A stretch of DNA of 64,000 nucleotides from Gossypium raimondii (GCF_025698545.1 NC_068570.1:60159924-60223923), one strand, 5' to 3'; shown: positions 1 to 12,227, counted from the first letter of the stretch. Notes: a model not told the origin generated them from the sequence alone. Translations and numbers: made by a program.

Positions 1-73
1 ATCATTAACAAATATATATATATAGATAGATACAGACATAAAAGAAAAGAAAAAGCTTTATCAAAATTACCAA

Positions 74-330
74 GTCGCAGCGGCGAAGCTAAGGGGGCTA
101 GCAAGGCCCCGACCCCCCTAAAATGAAAAATTTTCTACTTAAGCCCTTTATGATTTATAAAAATTTAAATTAGTAATGGTAAAATTACACTTTGGCCCCC
201 AAAAATAATAAAAAATTGATTTAATCCTTTAAAAATTATAAAGATATAGACTATTAAAAAGGTGAAATTACATTTTTACTATAGTAAAAATATACAATTT
301 AATTTCGACTCCTTTAATTTTTTTTTTTTT
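74..330 (+). repeat. Dispersed repeat family A, copy A1
   Basis: This is a non-coding repeat of about 250 bp. It has a GC-rich head with runs of C and G, followed by an AT-rich body with the recurring phrases found in six other copies here (1768-2020, 17452-17677, 22190-22382, 22668-22835, 27387-27625, 62255-62587). Better copies elsewhere begin with CAGGGG-like and end with CCCCTG-like short inverted termini, which suggests a non-autonomous DNA element. Boundaries of this copy are approximate. Confidence 0.55.
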
Positions 331-561
331 GCAAATTTTAACTTAATCGATTTATTAGATTTTCATTTTGATGTATTTATTTTTGTTTTCAACAATGAAT
401 GGAGGAAAAATTTATTAATCTATCAACCACAAAAAAAGGACAACATATAAATAAAGTAAATCATACTACTTTTATCAATTAATCAAGTTTTCCATTAAAG
501 GTAACATATCCACGTCGCATTCCATTTATTACACAATAATTCATGTCTCTAATTGAATTTT

Positions 562-1095
562 GGGTAAATTGTACTCAACGTCATTAAACTATTAGTAAAT
601 TTATATCGTGGCCATTCAATTTCAAAAGATTACAAAATAGTCACTAAATTATTCGAAATTTTTTATTTAAGTTACTAAGGTGTTAAAATCCTTATTATAT
701 GGCTTCTTTGTTCACACGTCTACACCAATCGAAAGCTCACATTTCCTTTATATTCTACAGTTTAGTTTTTTTTTTCATGAAATAACTTTGAGTGTCGTAA
801 ATCTGCGAACTAAAATCCAAACAATTTTTTTCTTCAATCCATGACATTGACCGTCGAATCAACTTGGATCTAAGGTGTCTTCTTCTACTCATTGATGAGT
901 AGTAATCCACTATACCAATCGTCGAATCGTCACTTGGAGTTAGCTAGTCAGGCTTTAAAAAAAAAACTTAATAGACTGGTGACTTAAATAAAAAAACTTT
1001 TGAATAGTTCAATGACTTAAATAAGACATTTCAGATAGTTCAAAGACCATTTTATAACTTTTTAAAATTAGGTAACTAAAACATAAAATTTACCC
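562..1095. mobile_element. MITE family B, copy B1
   Basis: The element starts with GGGTAAATT and ends with AATTTACCC. The first and last ~130 bp are inverted repeats of each other, sharing phrases such as TTATTTAAGTCA and its reverse complement. The centre is unrelated to genes. Related copies lie at 1333-2161, 32538-33060 and 60834-61346, with a short form at 50814-51092. I see no clear target duplication here, so the ends may be eroded. Confidence 0.7.
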
Positions 1096-1332
1096 TAAAA
1101 TATATTACGTAATATTCACGATGCTTAGCTATTTACGTATGTACCTCATCATTCAAAGAGATGGGCAAATTGATTGAGATGTTGAGTCAGCCAAAGGACA
1201 CAATGTCTACCCATCCATTAAATAATTCCACGTCAGATTTGCACAATTTCCACCTTCTTTAAAGTTTAAACCCCCCTCCTCTTCTCCACATAAATTCAAA
1301 TAAAAAAAAAGCAAACTATATAAAAAAAACAA

Positions 1333-2161
1333 GGGTAAGTTGCATCTAAAGTCATTAAATTATTAGTAAGTTTACGTTTTGGTCACTTAATTTAAAGTTA
1401 CAAAATGATTATTCAATTATTTGGAAATTTTCATTCAAAGTCGTTGAACTACTCAAAAGTTTTTATTTAAGTCACTGGGCTGTTAATGTTTTTTTTTTCA
1501 AGTCTAACTAGCGATCTCCAAGTGACGGTTCGATGATTGGCACGTTGAATTAATATCCATCAACAAGTATAAGAACATACCTTATATCCAAGTTTATATG
1601 ACAGTCAGTGTTAGATATTGGAAAAAAAAAGATGTTTAGATTTTGGTTCACAAATTATTGATGTTTAAAACTGTTTCATCAAAAAAAAAAACCTGACTTG
1701 TAAAAGAGAAAGGGAAGGAAAGCTTTCAATTGGTGTAGATGGTGTGAACGGAGAAGGCCATATACAAGGGTGGCATCCCGCCAAGGGACCCTAACAAGGT
1801 CCCTAACACCCCTAAAATGTAAAATTTTACTTTTGACCCTTTAAAATTTACGAGATTTTAATTTAGTGAACGGTAGTAGTATACTTTGGCTCCATAATGA
1901 TAAAATTTTGATTTAGTCATTTAAAAAATATAAAGATACAAACTATTAAAATTGTGAAATCTTAAAAACATACAACTTAATTTCAGCCCTTAGAAAAAAA
2001 AATTTTGGCTTCGTCCCTGGCCATACAATAGCGATATTAACAACTCAGTGACTTAAATAAAAAATTCCAAATAGTTCGATGGTCATTTTATAACTTTTTA
2101 AAAGTTAAATGACCAAAAAGTAAATGTACTAATAATTTACTGAGCTTGGTGCAATTTACCC
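1333..2161. mobile_element. MITE family B, copy B2, interrupted by A2
   Basis: The terminal inverted repeats are GGGTAAGTTGC and GCAATTTACCC. The flanking nine bases resemble each other but are A-rich, so the target duplication is weak evidence. The element is longer than its relatives because a family A repeat is inserted at about 1768-2020. The outer halves match family B copies elsewhere on both sides of the insert. It ends about 180 bp before the HIPP start codon, so it forms the distal part of that promoter. Confidence 0.7.
1768..2020 (+). mobile_element. Family A copy A2, nested in MITE B2
   Basis: This is a repeat body of the same family as A1. It is bounded by the direct repeats CATATACAA on the left and CCATACAA on the right, an imperfect 8-9 bp target duplication. 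It lies inside a family B element that resumes immediately afterwards. The nesting shows that A inserted after B. Confidence 0.6.
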
Positions 2162-2339
2162 AAAAAGAAAGTTAATTATTTGTTGCACATAAATAGAGCC
2201 GTGCTCCTAAAGGTCCTCATAAGTAATTCTCAGAAGCGTCGCGAGAATGGGAGAAGTAAGCCTTTCCTAATATTACTGTATCTTAAAATTTATTTTGTGT
2301 TCATCGGAGTATTGAGCTTCATTATTATGTTTTGTATGC

Positions 2340-4757
2340 ATGGCAATTTCAAAGGACAAAAAAGAAGAAGAGAAAAAGGAAGAAGAAAACCCAGAGATTA
2401 TACTAAAAGTTGATATGCACTGTGAAGCTTGTGCTAGAAAAGTTGCAAGAACCCTCAAAGGATTTGAAGGTTATATTTTTATAAATTTTTCCTTTTAATA
2501 TTATTATTATTTGGTCCCTAAAATATTTGACCGACAGGAGTGGAGGATGTTGCGACTGATAGCAAGGCAAATAAGGTGGTGGTGAAAGGAAAGACGGCCA
2601 ACCCCGTCAAGGTTCACGAAAGGCTATTAAAGAAATACGGTAGAAAAGTGGAGTTAGTCTCGCCGTTGCCGGAACCACCGCCGCCGGAAGAGAACAAGGA
2701 AGAAAACAAAGAAGCTAAACCCAAAGAAGAAGAACAGAAACAAGAGGTAATAATTAAAAAAAAAGGGTCAAATTATGATGTTGGTCCCTTTATTATTACT
2801 CTCAAAATTTGGTTTTAATCTCTTTTATTTTAATTTTGACATAATTTAATCCTCAGTGAAGGTACATAAGAGGTTCCTCTACCTCATCAAATTAGTCCCT
2901 CTATTATTAAAAAGAATAAAATAAGTCCAATCCCTATGTTATAAGGACCTCCCAAGCACTTTAACCTTTAATACTCATTTAGATTAAAGGACTAACTCTC
3001 AAAATGAATCATAATAGAAGGACCTTAGAATGAAACCATAACATGCTTTTGAGTTTGAAATTAGCTTGGCTACTACTATACCTGCTATGCTATGCTATCT
3101 AATCCCATACTGTAACAAAAAAAAAAAAACCAGTGTGTGGTGTGGTGCTGTTTTGGTGCTGACATTGAAAGTAACATAACAAGTTGGCCTTGATCACACC
3201 CCCATAGGGCTATAGCCCACTGGCTCGTATTACGAAGGAGAGAGGCTTCTGTTTAAAAGGTGACCCCACGGTTCCATTTTCACTACAAGCCTTTGTACTA
3301 TTAACTGTGACTGCATGTTGGGTGTCGCAGCCATGGGGTCAAGCCCTTCGAGCTCACGGGTTGACACTGAATTCAGATCCTACCTGCCTTTTCATCATTA
3401 ACTTAATTATCGTTTATGATCGTTAATTATTGGGTCTAGGTTTTGTTTTTATTTGTACAAATAGTGGGGTTCTGGTATTTGTTTAAAGGCTTTTTTAAAT
3501 TTTTACTTCTCGTAATAAGAGATCGGTGGGTGGATCTTTTTTTATTAATTAATTTAATATTTAGAGATTATTTTACTCTTTTTTTTAGTAATAAAAATAA
3601 AATACGATCTAATTTTTAATACAAAAATTTTTATGATAATTTTATCGGAGAATATCATAATTATTTTAATTTTTTGTAAGTATTTATTTATTTAAATATT
3701 CATTGTGGCAGCCTCCTGCAGTGATAACGGTAGTATTGAAGGTTGGCATGCATTGTGAAGCATGCGCTCAAGCATTGCGTAAGCGAATAAGGAAGATCCA
3801 AGGTACTCCATTTCATTCATTATTATTTTCCTATATCATTTACATTTCGGTATAAATATTAGATATAAGTAGATTGAATTTTAGCTCGATTGGCATGGGT
3901 ATTGTTGCTAGTGTAGGAGGAGGTAGTTTCGAGTGTGTTAAAACGCATTATCCTCTTATTTATGGGTAGGGGAGGGGCTATGAGTAATTTTAAGTATTGT
4001 GTTAAAAAAAATTAGATATGATCAGAACTTATAATAATAAGTATTATAAATTTAGACCTAATAATAACATTTTAACATTTAGTCCCTGGACTTGGTAACT
4101 CCATTCCTACCATAGTCTTTGAACAGTTTTTGGTCACATTATTTTCGAATTTGATAACGGTTTTCGATTTGGTCTTTGGATTTGGATTTTGTTAAGATTT
4201 GTTATGTCATCACCTGAATTTTCTTAAAAATAATTTTTTAGATTACTTATTTTAAAATTTTTAGACGATAACGTGGTACAATCTTAAAGTGTCATGTCAT
4301 CATATTTTAATGGAATCAAAATTTAGGGATCAAATTAAAAGTTGTTACCAAAATTTGAGTCTTATGTAGACAAAAAAAATTATAAGGATTAAATTGAAAA
4401 ATAATGTAATTAATGACAGGCGTAGAGACGGTGGAAACCGATGTGGGAAATGATAAAGTAACCGTAAAAGGCACCGTAGATCCTACAAAGCTGGTTGATT
4501 ATGTTTACAAGAGAACCGGCAAGCAAGCATCCATAGTGAAAGGCGAAGAAAAGAAGGAAGAACAACAACAAGAAGAAGCAGAGAAAAAACCAGCAGAAGA
4601 GGCCAACAAAGAAACCAAACCAGAAGAAGAAGACGACAGAAAGAGTGATGATGTAATAAAGCGAAGTGAATACTTACAATCCAAGTATTTCTCGGAGCTG
4701 GAATATCCTCCTCAGTTTTTCAGTGATGACAACCCAAATGCTTGCTCTCTTATGTAA
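2340..4757 (+). CDS. HIPP: heavy metal-associated isoprenylated plant protein with two HMA domains
   Basis: The coding exons are 2340-2469, 2538-2746, 3712-3802 and 4420-4757, which join in frame to 255 residues. Two HMA domains each carry the metal-binding core MHCEAC (near residues 26-31 and 127-132). Each is split by a phase-1 intron at the equivalent Gly codon (KGFEG/VEDV and RKIQG/VETV). Between and after them are Lys/Glu- and Pro-rich linkers typical of HIPPs. The C-terminus is CSLM, a CaaX box expected to be farnesylated and to place the protein at membranes. Family members bind soft metals and act in metal homeostasis and stress; the partner and metal here are unknown. The start was chosen because it gives the usual short charged leader before HMA1. 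The direction is opposite to KINbeta2 downstream. A similar pair exists in Arabidopsis chromosome 4, as I recall it. Confidence 0.9.
2868..3690. other. HIPP intron 2 content
   Basis: Intron 2 (2747-3711) begins with a piece (2868-3055) related to family G MITEs, with the phrases for 'cctctattatta' and 'aagaataaaataagtcc'. It continues into an unusually GC-rich stretch at about 3180-3400 with no ORF that I can support and no tRNA-like fold that I recognise. The rest is AT-rich intron sequence. Confidence 0.4.
3876..4012 (+). mobile_element. SINE-like element S1 in HIPP intron 3
   Basis: A tRNA-like head holds an A-box-like TAGCTCGATTGGCATG and, about 45 bp later, a B-box-like GTTTCGAGTGTG. 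A body and an A-rich end follow. Four more members occur here: 12311-12428 and 59305-59455 in reverse, 17415-17770 interrupted, and 20527-20650. This is the layout of a tRNA-derived SINE transcribed by RNA polymerase III. The assignment rests on box motifs and copy number only. Confidence 0.5.
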
Positions 4758-4974
4758 TTTTTATTACCATGATTGATGATCCATGCAATTTTCCATGTAC
4801 GTATGTATGTAATAAGGTGCTGACAATGCTTGGTTGTGACAATCTCGTATGCTTGGTTTTAGAACCATGTATGGAGAGACAGATTAGTTGGTCGTAATAT
4901 TGATTATACTCAACTTTTTGGTTTAATTGTGATTTTGATCCCTCTACTAGAATTTAATCTTTACTGTCATTAGT

Positions 4975-5226
4975 TGTTTAAAGTACTTGAGAGGTCCGGA
5001 GTGGATCAATTTTGTCTCTATATTATTACAAGAAATCAAATAAGTCCAAATTGTAACAGAGTTAACATTTACTGTATAAAAGATGTCTTGAAAATTATTA
5101 TTTTTCAACTGCAGTTCAAGTCTAAATGTTAACTCTATTCCGGTTTGACATTATTTTATTCTTTTAATAATACAATGACTAAATTAATCCATCCAATAAT
5201 AGAAGGATTTCTCAAGTACATTCACC
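4975..5226. mobile_element. MITE family G, copy G1
   Basis: Termini TTTAAAGTACTTGAGAGG and the reverse-complement partner CTCAAGTACATTC are inverted repeats. The flanks GTCATTAGT (4966-4974) and GTCATTAAT (5227-5235) match at 8 of 9 positions, a 9-bp target duplication as made by Mutator-like transposases. It lies about 220 bp after the HIPP stop codon and may form part of its 3' flank. Confidence 0.7.
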
Positions 5227-5259
5227 GTCATTAATTAATCCAAATAAATAATAACGTTA

Positions 5260-6566
5260 ACTATTTCGATATAAAAATAGGGTAATCAAAATTACAATAA
5301 ACTTTGGTCCTATGTATAATTTGATGCATGAACTTTGATTGTGGTTCATATGTACATACAATTTCTTTTTTTTTTGATTCAATTATACACGTTTAAAGAA
5401 ATAGTTATATCCATTTATTTTCATATTAGATTCGTACAATTGTTTATGCATATATAATATTAAGCGTAAAACAGTGTTATGTCGACAATGGTGTTAGTGG
5501 TTTGAAAAAGTTGAATCAAATTAAAATTCATGTATAAAATTGTACATTGAACCAAAACTCATGTACATTATTAAACATTGGACCGAAATCCATGTATAGT
5601 TTTGATATTTATGCATATAAAATATCATTGCATATTTTTTCTTAAAATCATCCGTTCCAACTAATCACAATTAACCAAAATAGATAAGAGCGATATTTGG
5701 GATAAAGTCATTTAGTCCCTGAAACTTAGTATCTTTTTTCAACTTAGTCCTCAAACTTTTTTTATCCAGATTTGTTGAAGTTTTTTTTTCCAATTTTGGT
5801 TTGTGATTACATGGCACTCTGCCATCACCTAGATGTCAAACTGGCACAAATCACATGGATCAGAGCTTAGAAGATTTGCAAAATTCCAACACTAATGATT
5901 TGGACAAAAAAAATTCAGACTAAATTGAGAAAAATTTAAATGTTTATTTATATTAACTAATAATATTATAAAGAAAAGAGACCAAATATTTTAAATTAAA
6001 AGAGTAAGCTATAATAAAGTTTACTCAACTATGTTTTTTTTAGTCACCAAAGCATAAAAAGTTATAAAATAATCATTCAACTATTCAATTTTATTTTTTT
6101 AATCACCTAAAGTTGGAAACACCTATAAATTTAAGTTAAATGGGTGAGAAAAAAGAATTGAATAATTAAGTAAACCTTTGTAACTTTTCATAATTGGGTA
6201 AAAAAAACCGTGACTAGTAATATAATTTACCCAAATTAAAAAATAATGACTAAATCCCAAGTTCGAGCTAATAGAGGGATCAAAACCATAATTTGACCCA
6301 ACTTTTTAAACTTTCATTCTTTAACCAAATTGGCCTAAGAGGAGAATTATTAGTATAAATTTCATGGGAACCAAATACTTATATATATAAAGCGTGGAGA
6401 AAAACAAAGATCAGAATCTTTAGAAGTTTTCATATGGCGACTCCCTACCTAGGCTATATATAGTTAAAGTTGACGGCACAACATCTATACTGATAACTAT
6501 ATATCAACCACATTCATGTGATCCACCCGAGACTACAAAGATCCCGTACCGGGACACAATCTAATA
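5260..6566. other. Intergenic tail between HIPP and KINbeta2: degenerate MITEs
   Basis: 5279-5612 resembles the family L element found intact at 50061-50427, with paired phrases 'catgaactttg' and 'gtatagttttgatattta'. 6005-6235 is a degenerate inverted repeat that ends in AATTTACCC, like family B. The rest is AT-rich 3' flank shared by two convergent genes; no gene was seen. Confidence 0.45.
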
Positions 6567-9500
6567 CTACCGCTGCACGGGTTTGTACAGCACCACGGTC
6601 ACATACTTGGCTCGAAACCGATGAGTCGAACCGAGTGCCACCACAGGTTGGCCATTTTTCCCCTTTTGAATGTACAGATGGTTGAGGATTGCGTGCTTTG
6701 GTCTCGACAGAGGTGGCGGGATCTCCATGTGAGATGCAGGTAGATTAAGGAGTGGAAGTTGTAGGTGAGGAGGGACGAGTGGTGGCTCCTTAGCGAAATC
6801 TTCGGCTCCAAGCGGCAAATTACTGTAACTTGACTCGGGGGACAGCGGAGGTTCGAAACTAGATATACTTTCAATATCTTCCGGAACATAATCCTGCAGG
6901 GTTATCATTCACAAGGTGACGAAGGGAAGGAGAAAGAAGACGGTAGGTAAATGTACCTAAAAGTCCCTTCATTATAAGGATCTGATCAAATTAGTCACGC
7001 TACTATCAAATGGATCAATTTAATCCTTGTACTATTAAAAAGAATAAAATAAAGCCAAATTAGAATATAGTTAATATTTACCGTTTAAAAAAGTTAATAT
7101 TTTTAAAGTTTTTATGGTTTTGCAAATAAAATCTTTTGTTTAAAATTGAAGTGCAATTGAAAAAAACAAATTTCAAGACATTTTTTTATATAGTAAATGT
7201 TAAATCAATAACAATTTGGACTTATTTCATTCTTTTTAATAATTTAAGGACTAAATTGATCCATTTAATAATAAAGAGGCTAATTAGATCTAGCCCTTGT
7301 AATACAGAGACCTCTCAAGTACTTTAACCAAAGACGGTAATACAAGCAAGAATGCATAGTAGTAGTCCCATGCATCTACGGTTTGCCACTTTCACAATGA
7401 ATATAGCAAAATATAATAGAAAGTACGAAAACCGGATGCTATAGCCAAGTGGAAATCGGCACTTTAGACCACACAAGGAACAAAATGCTTTGATGCTTAG
7501 CAATACATGAACATTAACCGTAACGACAATGATAGCTTGATAAACAAGTACGTGTTACAATGCATCAATAGGAAATACCACCAAGGAATGAATTTATTCC
7601 GAGCTGAATATTCCTAAGCAGAAGAATGGAAGACAGGAACAGATATATATTTACAGAAAGCACTCGTATTCAATGAAAACAAATAGTTGGAAATCCTAAA
7701 ACTACGAATACCATACCAAGATAAAGACAATAAATTTACCTGCAAGTCCAAAATGTTGTTAGCATTGCCTGTGCCGTCTTGAGCCCATGGCAAGTCAGGG
7801 GCATACCTCCATTGTCCATCGACAATGAACCTATACTGGTAAACACCCGATGGTAACACTTTCATAATAGTGAAGTCTTTTCCACATCTCTGCAAAGGGA
7901 TTCTGATTAAGATAGCAAACACGTGTTAAATGTCGCAGTTCATAAAGAGCTAACTATTTTTCTTTCGATATAAAAAAAACATAGGGAAGTAGTGAATATC
8001 GAGAACCTTGTCTTCCAATTATCCCATGATCCCTCAACGGCTACTTCTTTGCCACCATAGCCCCATGTAATCATTGTTGGAATTCCCTTCTCGGTGCAGC
8101 CATCTTCGTATCCGATTGCAGACTGCATCCACGATGGGCTTGATCCGTGCATCTCATCAGGTCTTTGTAAAGGAACAACTGGAACCTGTGTTGAAATAAG
8201 ACACGGTGGACAAAATTGTAGGCTTTTTCAGAGAAATCAACAACACATGAACAACGAGAAAAATCCTGAAACAGACCGAAACTAGAAATCTAATAAAATA
8301 ACAGATTCAAGAAATCTGGCCATGCAACGTGTATGGGGTTAGGCTTAAAAGAGATTTAGGGCAGGATTTGGATTACAAGGAGAAAAGGGTTTTTGGATTT
8401 AGAAATAGAAAGGGAAGCTCAGAATAAAGGAGTCCGAGACAAAGAAATGCGGGATTATTACATGCAGAAATGGTGGGAAGGCTATGAAGCATTTGGAGGG
8501 ACTAATAAGAACATTCCTTGTCTTGCAGGACTATTAGGGGTAGTACATGGTAAGAAGCTCCCCCGTCCCGCCAAAAAGACAAATTTGAACATTCCATAGC
8601 CCTAAACTATGAGCTAAATTATACAAAAGCTGGTCATTTGCAGATATTGCAAGAAATCGCACATAGGTCCCTATTGCCTGCATGTTAAGAAATGTTGGGT
8701 GTAATGGTAAGGCACATTATACTTATACAGAGTGAACATAGGTTTGAACTTTGGAGACAACATTGTTGGGAGAGGCAGCCATGAACCTGGAACATAGACC
8801 GTAAAACAGACATGGAAGACAAAAAAAAAATTAAGAACTGCCTAAACTGCCCATAAAGGCTGCATTGAAGACAACCTATAGATTAGGTTAGTTTTATCCA
8901 TAATGCACCACAAGTTTTAAAGCTATAGCAGGAAAATTAACACGTCATGCATCAATGAATACCATTTTCTGCCATAGATAGCATAGACAGTAGCATTCTC
9001 GATCAGGTGACCAAATTTTACGGCCATTTACATTAAACCCATACAATTTCCACATAATAAGTTTCCTCTCTACCCGAGGCCCTTTGTATACACATAAATT
9101 CTTGCAAAAGTTAAATGAAACAAGCATTATAACTAACCAATAAACAAAGGGATCACACTAAGACTTTCCACCAAAATTGCAACACGAAAAAAAAAACATG
9201 AATTTATCAAAGGAATTAAATACAAACTAGGCTTGAATCCCTAATACATAATAGTCTCCAATTTTCATTTGTGACTTTCCAATTTCATTGAATCTTGAAG
9301 AAACATAAAAAGCCAAAACTCAAGATTTAAACTATGTATTCTTAAAAATGAAAACTCTATATACAAAATAGTTTCTAAACTATAATTTTTTGCAAATTGT
9401 GCGAACTTTAATTTCATTGAATTAGGCACCAACCACTAAGTTAAATACTCGAGTTTATGCGAAAATTACAGATCAAAAACAAACTCCTGCTACAATGTAA

Positions 9501-10325
9501 GAGCTTTGATTCATTATTTACATAAAAATCTTGAAACCTCTAAGTTAAATACTCAAGTTTAAGAGAAAATGATGAATCAAAATCAAACTCATTCTACAAT
9601 GTAAGAGCTTTGATTCCTTGTTTACATGAAAATCTTGAAACCTCTAAGTTAAATATTCAAGTTTAAGCGAAAATGATGAATCAAAATCAAACTCATTCTA
9701 CAATGTAAGAGCTTTGATTCATTATTTACATGAAAATTTTTAAACCTCTAAGTTTAATACTCAAGTTTAGCGAAAATGATGAATCAAAATCAAACTCATT
9801 CTACAATGTAAGAGCTTTGATTCATTACTTACAAGAAAATCTTGAAGCCTCTAAATTTACAACACATTGATCCATTTATAAGTTTTCTTTTTCTTTACAT
9901 TGTTTTAACTTTTAAATAGAAACTCACAATATTTATTGAAAATTTACAGATACTTAGCATTAATTGGGAAAAACAGTTTTGCTAGTAGCTATGAACCAAT
10001 AAACAAATGAACTACTAATTAAAAATTCACTTTCATAATCATTCTTTTATCTTGATATTATGCATTCGAAACCAGATTCCCATGCAAGAAAATCAAATCA
10101 TATTCCACGAAATAAAAATCCCAAGCAGAAAAACGTAAGAAAATAAAAGTAATTGAGTACCTGAGGAGTAAACATGAGAGGAGAATGTGTTGATGTGGGA
10201 CTGTGAGGAGGTGAGTGACCCATAGGTGCCGCCATAGCTTCAAGAGCACTGTTAGCCCTTGTTTCTTCTTCTTCAATCCCTGATGGGCTATTACTCCCAT
10301 CTTCTCTTCCATTCACATTCCCCAT
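6567..10325 (-). CDS. KINB2: SnRK1 regulatory beta subunit, KINbeta2 type
   Basis: Exons in transcript order are 10325-10161, 8185-8007, 7902-7740 and 6893-6567; they join to 277 residues. The N-terminus MGNVNGRE fits N-myristoylation at Gly2, which in this family tethers the SnRK1 energy-sensing kinase to membranes. A CBM48/glycogen-binding-like domain follows at about residues 89-168 (GSWDNWKT core with both Trp present). A C-terminal ASC domain (about 172-277, ending [11 protein letters not shown]) binds the kinase and gamma subunits. The protein scaffolds the heterotrimer that represses growth when sugar is low. Sequence resembles Arabidopsis KINbeta2 more closely than KINbeta1, for example PSWMQS and the linker [13 protein letters not shown]. 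Intron 1 (about 2 kb) holds a 104-bp tandem array and intron 3 holds an intact MITE. The start is the first ATG giving the myristoylation motif. Confidence 0.95.
6946..7330. mobile_element. MITE family G, copy G2, in KINbeta2 intron 3
   Basis: Left end GGTAAATGTACC and right end GTACTTTAACC belong to inverted termini that run for about 120 bp. The exact 9-bp direct repeat AAGACGGTA flanks it at 6937-6945 and 7331-7339. The insertion lies about 40 bp downstream of the intron's splice acceptor in window order, close to exon 4. Confidence 0.85.
8393..8599 (+). other. Unrecognised open stretch inside KINbeta2 intron 1
   Basis: A 68-codon open frame opposite to the host gene has a less AT-rich, coding-like composition ([13 protein letters not shown]). 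I do not recognise it and there is no upstream in-frame continuation beyond a few codons. It could be a captured gene fragment or chance. Just after it (8686-8790) is a short SINE-like piece with a GGTTTGAAC box. Confidence 0.2.
9437..9851. repeat. 104-bp tandem repeat, four units, in KINbeta2 intron 1
   Basis: The units are 9437-9540, 9541-9644, 9645-9748 and 9749-9851 (104, 104, 104 and 103 bp). Each begins TAAGTT(A/T)AATA and ends in CCTC, and holds the phrase CAATGTAAGAGCTTTGATTC. Units 2 to 4 are closer to each other than to unit 1. It is a minisatellite with no coding potential. Confidence 0.92.
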
Positions 10326-10900
10326 TTTTTTTTAATTATTAGTATTAAACTATTAATTATTGTTTCTTTATTGATGATCAATTTATCACTTCTAAAAAAA
10401 TTTATATAAACTAAGCAGAGAAAAAAAAAACCCAAATTCCCACCACTCACAGAATCTCAAAATTGACTCATGATTCCCCCATTATAATAGATACCCATAC
10501 CCATCTTTCAAAAACAAAAACCCAGATGTAGAATTGGGAGAATTTTGTAAAAAAAATTGAAAAGAAGAAGAAGAAGAAGAAAATTGAGCGATGAGTTAGG
10601 AGTGGTGATGAAGTAGTGGGGATCTGGAATGGGGGATGAATGGATGATGGTCACGTCATCATTTGACAAAGTCTTTTGTTTCTCAGTTTTGGTTTGGTTT
10701 TTTATTTGGTTTTTTCGGGGGTTGAGATTAGGGCAATAACATGAGCCCTTTTTTCACCCTGTTCTGTCTCTGATTTCTATCGCCCAAAGCTTTAATGTCT
10801 AATGCCTGGCTTACCCTTTCCTCCTTCACTTTTGAGCTCTGCTTTATATAATATCTTCTTCTTTTTTACTTAAATTAAAAAATATTAAAATATTTTATAA
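10326..10900 (-). promoter_or_regulatory. KINbeta2 5' leader and promoter region
   Basis: Upstream of the start on the minus strand lies a leader with a (TTC)n tract (10561-10581 on the plus strand as GAA repeats). Further out is a CACGTCATCA motif at about 10650-10660 that contains an ACGT core of the bZIP-binding type. No clear TATA box was assigned, so the transcription start is uncertain. Confidence 0.35.
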
Positions 10901-10953
10901 ATAAAAGTCTTGTCTGATTTTTTAAAAATAATTATTTACAATTGCTAAAATAA

Positions 10954-11341
10954 GGGTTAAATTATTTTTAAAGCCTGAGCTTAATAACTTTTCTTCTATT
11001 AGAGTTTGAATTTTTTTTATCGAAGTTAGGCCTTGAACTTAGCAATTGTTCTCGTGTTGAGGCTTGAACTTTTCTTTTGTCCAAGTTAGTCCTCGAAAAC
11101 TTAAAATTCAAGCCCCAATATGAAAATAATTGACAAATTTAAGCCCAAAATATGAGAATAATTGTCAAATTTAGAGACTAACTTGGAAAAAAAATTCAAG
11201 CTCTAATTTAGGAATAGTTGCCTAGATAGACCTCACTCAATGTGGAAACCATTGACAATTAATTTGGACCCAAAAAAAAAAAAAATCAGAATCCAATGTA
11301 AAAAAAAATTCAAGCTTAAATCTCAAATTGTGATTTAACCC
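10954..11341. mobile_element. MITE with GGGTTAAAT termini
   Basis: Termini GGGTTAAATT and GATTTAACCC are inverted. The flanks CTAAAATAA (10945-10953) and TTAAAATAA (11342-11350) match 8 of 9. The interior repeats the phrases 'gagcttgaa' and 'ttcaagc' in opposite orientation. It has no ORF. Confidence 0.7.
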
Positions 11342-11429
11342 TTAAAATAAATATTCAAAATTTAATTATTACATATATTATACAGTAAATAATTATTTTT
11401 AATATTTAAAAATAAATATTTTCACGTAT

Positions 11430-11960
11430 AAATTATAAAAGGATAAATGGCGGGATGGAAACTAACATATTTCAATATTGTTCAGTATAATATTCGTTTA
11501 TTAAGCTAAATAACGAGTATGAACAAATAATTTTGTTCATCTATTAAACAGTGAGTTTGAATAGAGATGTGTTCGGTTTATTTATGTTCAATAACAAGTT
11601 TGCTTATTAACTCGTTTATAGACTCATTAATTTAAACAAAATATTTTTCTATGAATGATACTTAAATAGTATTTTTCCTCTATTTTTATATTTAAGCTTA
11701 GTTAGTTAGTTAGTTAGTTTATTTTGTTGTTTATGTTGGTTTATTGTTTGTGGACATGTTCACTTAACATTCGCGAATATATAAATGAAGTAAAATAAAT
11801 CGAGCCTGAATATATCAAACAATAAATGAACCGAGTTCGAACATTGTGTTAAAAATTTAATCGAACACGAAGAGAATATAAACAACTTCAAAAATAAACA
11901 AACGAACAAGAATAAAGCTTTGTTTGTTTGAATCTGGTTTATTTACGCCCCTAGTAAAGT
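11430..11960. repeat. Degenerate AT-rich repeat with GTTCG/CGAAC phrases
   Basis: This stretch has recurring GTTTATT, GTTCGG and CGAACA words in both orientations and a (GTTA)5-like run at 11698-11719. It looks like a decayed inverted-repeat element. A weaker relative may lie at 21340-21700. The family was not identified. Confidence 0.35.
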
Positions 11961-12202
11961 GTCGCAAGATCAAACTTAATATTTGTACACTTCAACACAA
12001 CACAAACCCTAATTAATTAATTGCTAATGTATTATACACATAACAATTTTTGTGTATGCCATGTCAGCAAAGCTAACAAACATTTATTAAATTTTTTTAT
12101 CCATTTTGAGGTAATTTAACAAACAATGCAAAGTTCAAGTGCTAAAAGAAGCAAAAAATTTAAATGGAATGCTTTTTTTTTTTGGTAACATTGAAGAGCA
12201 AA

Positions 12203-12227
12203 ATATATATATATATATATATATATA
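12203..12227. repeat. (AT)n microsatellite
   Basis: A pure alternating AT run of about 12 units. Confidence 0.9.
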
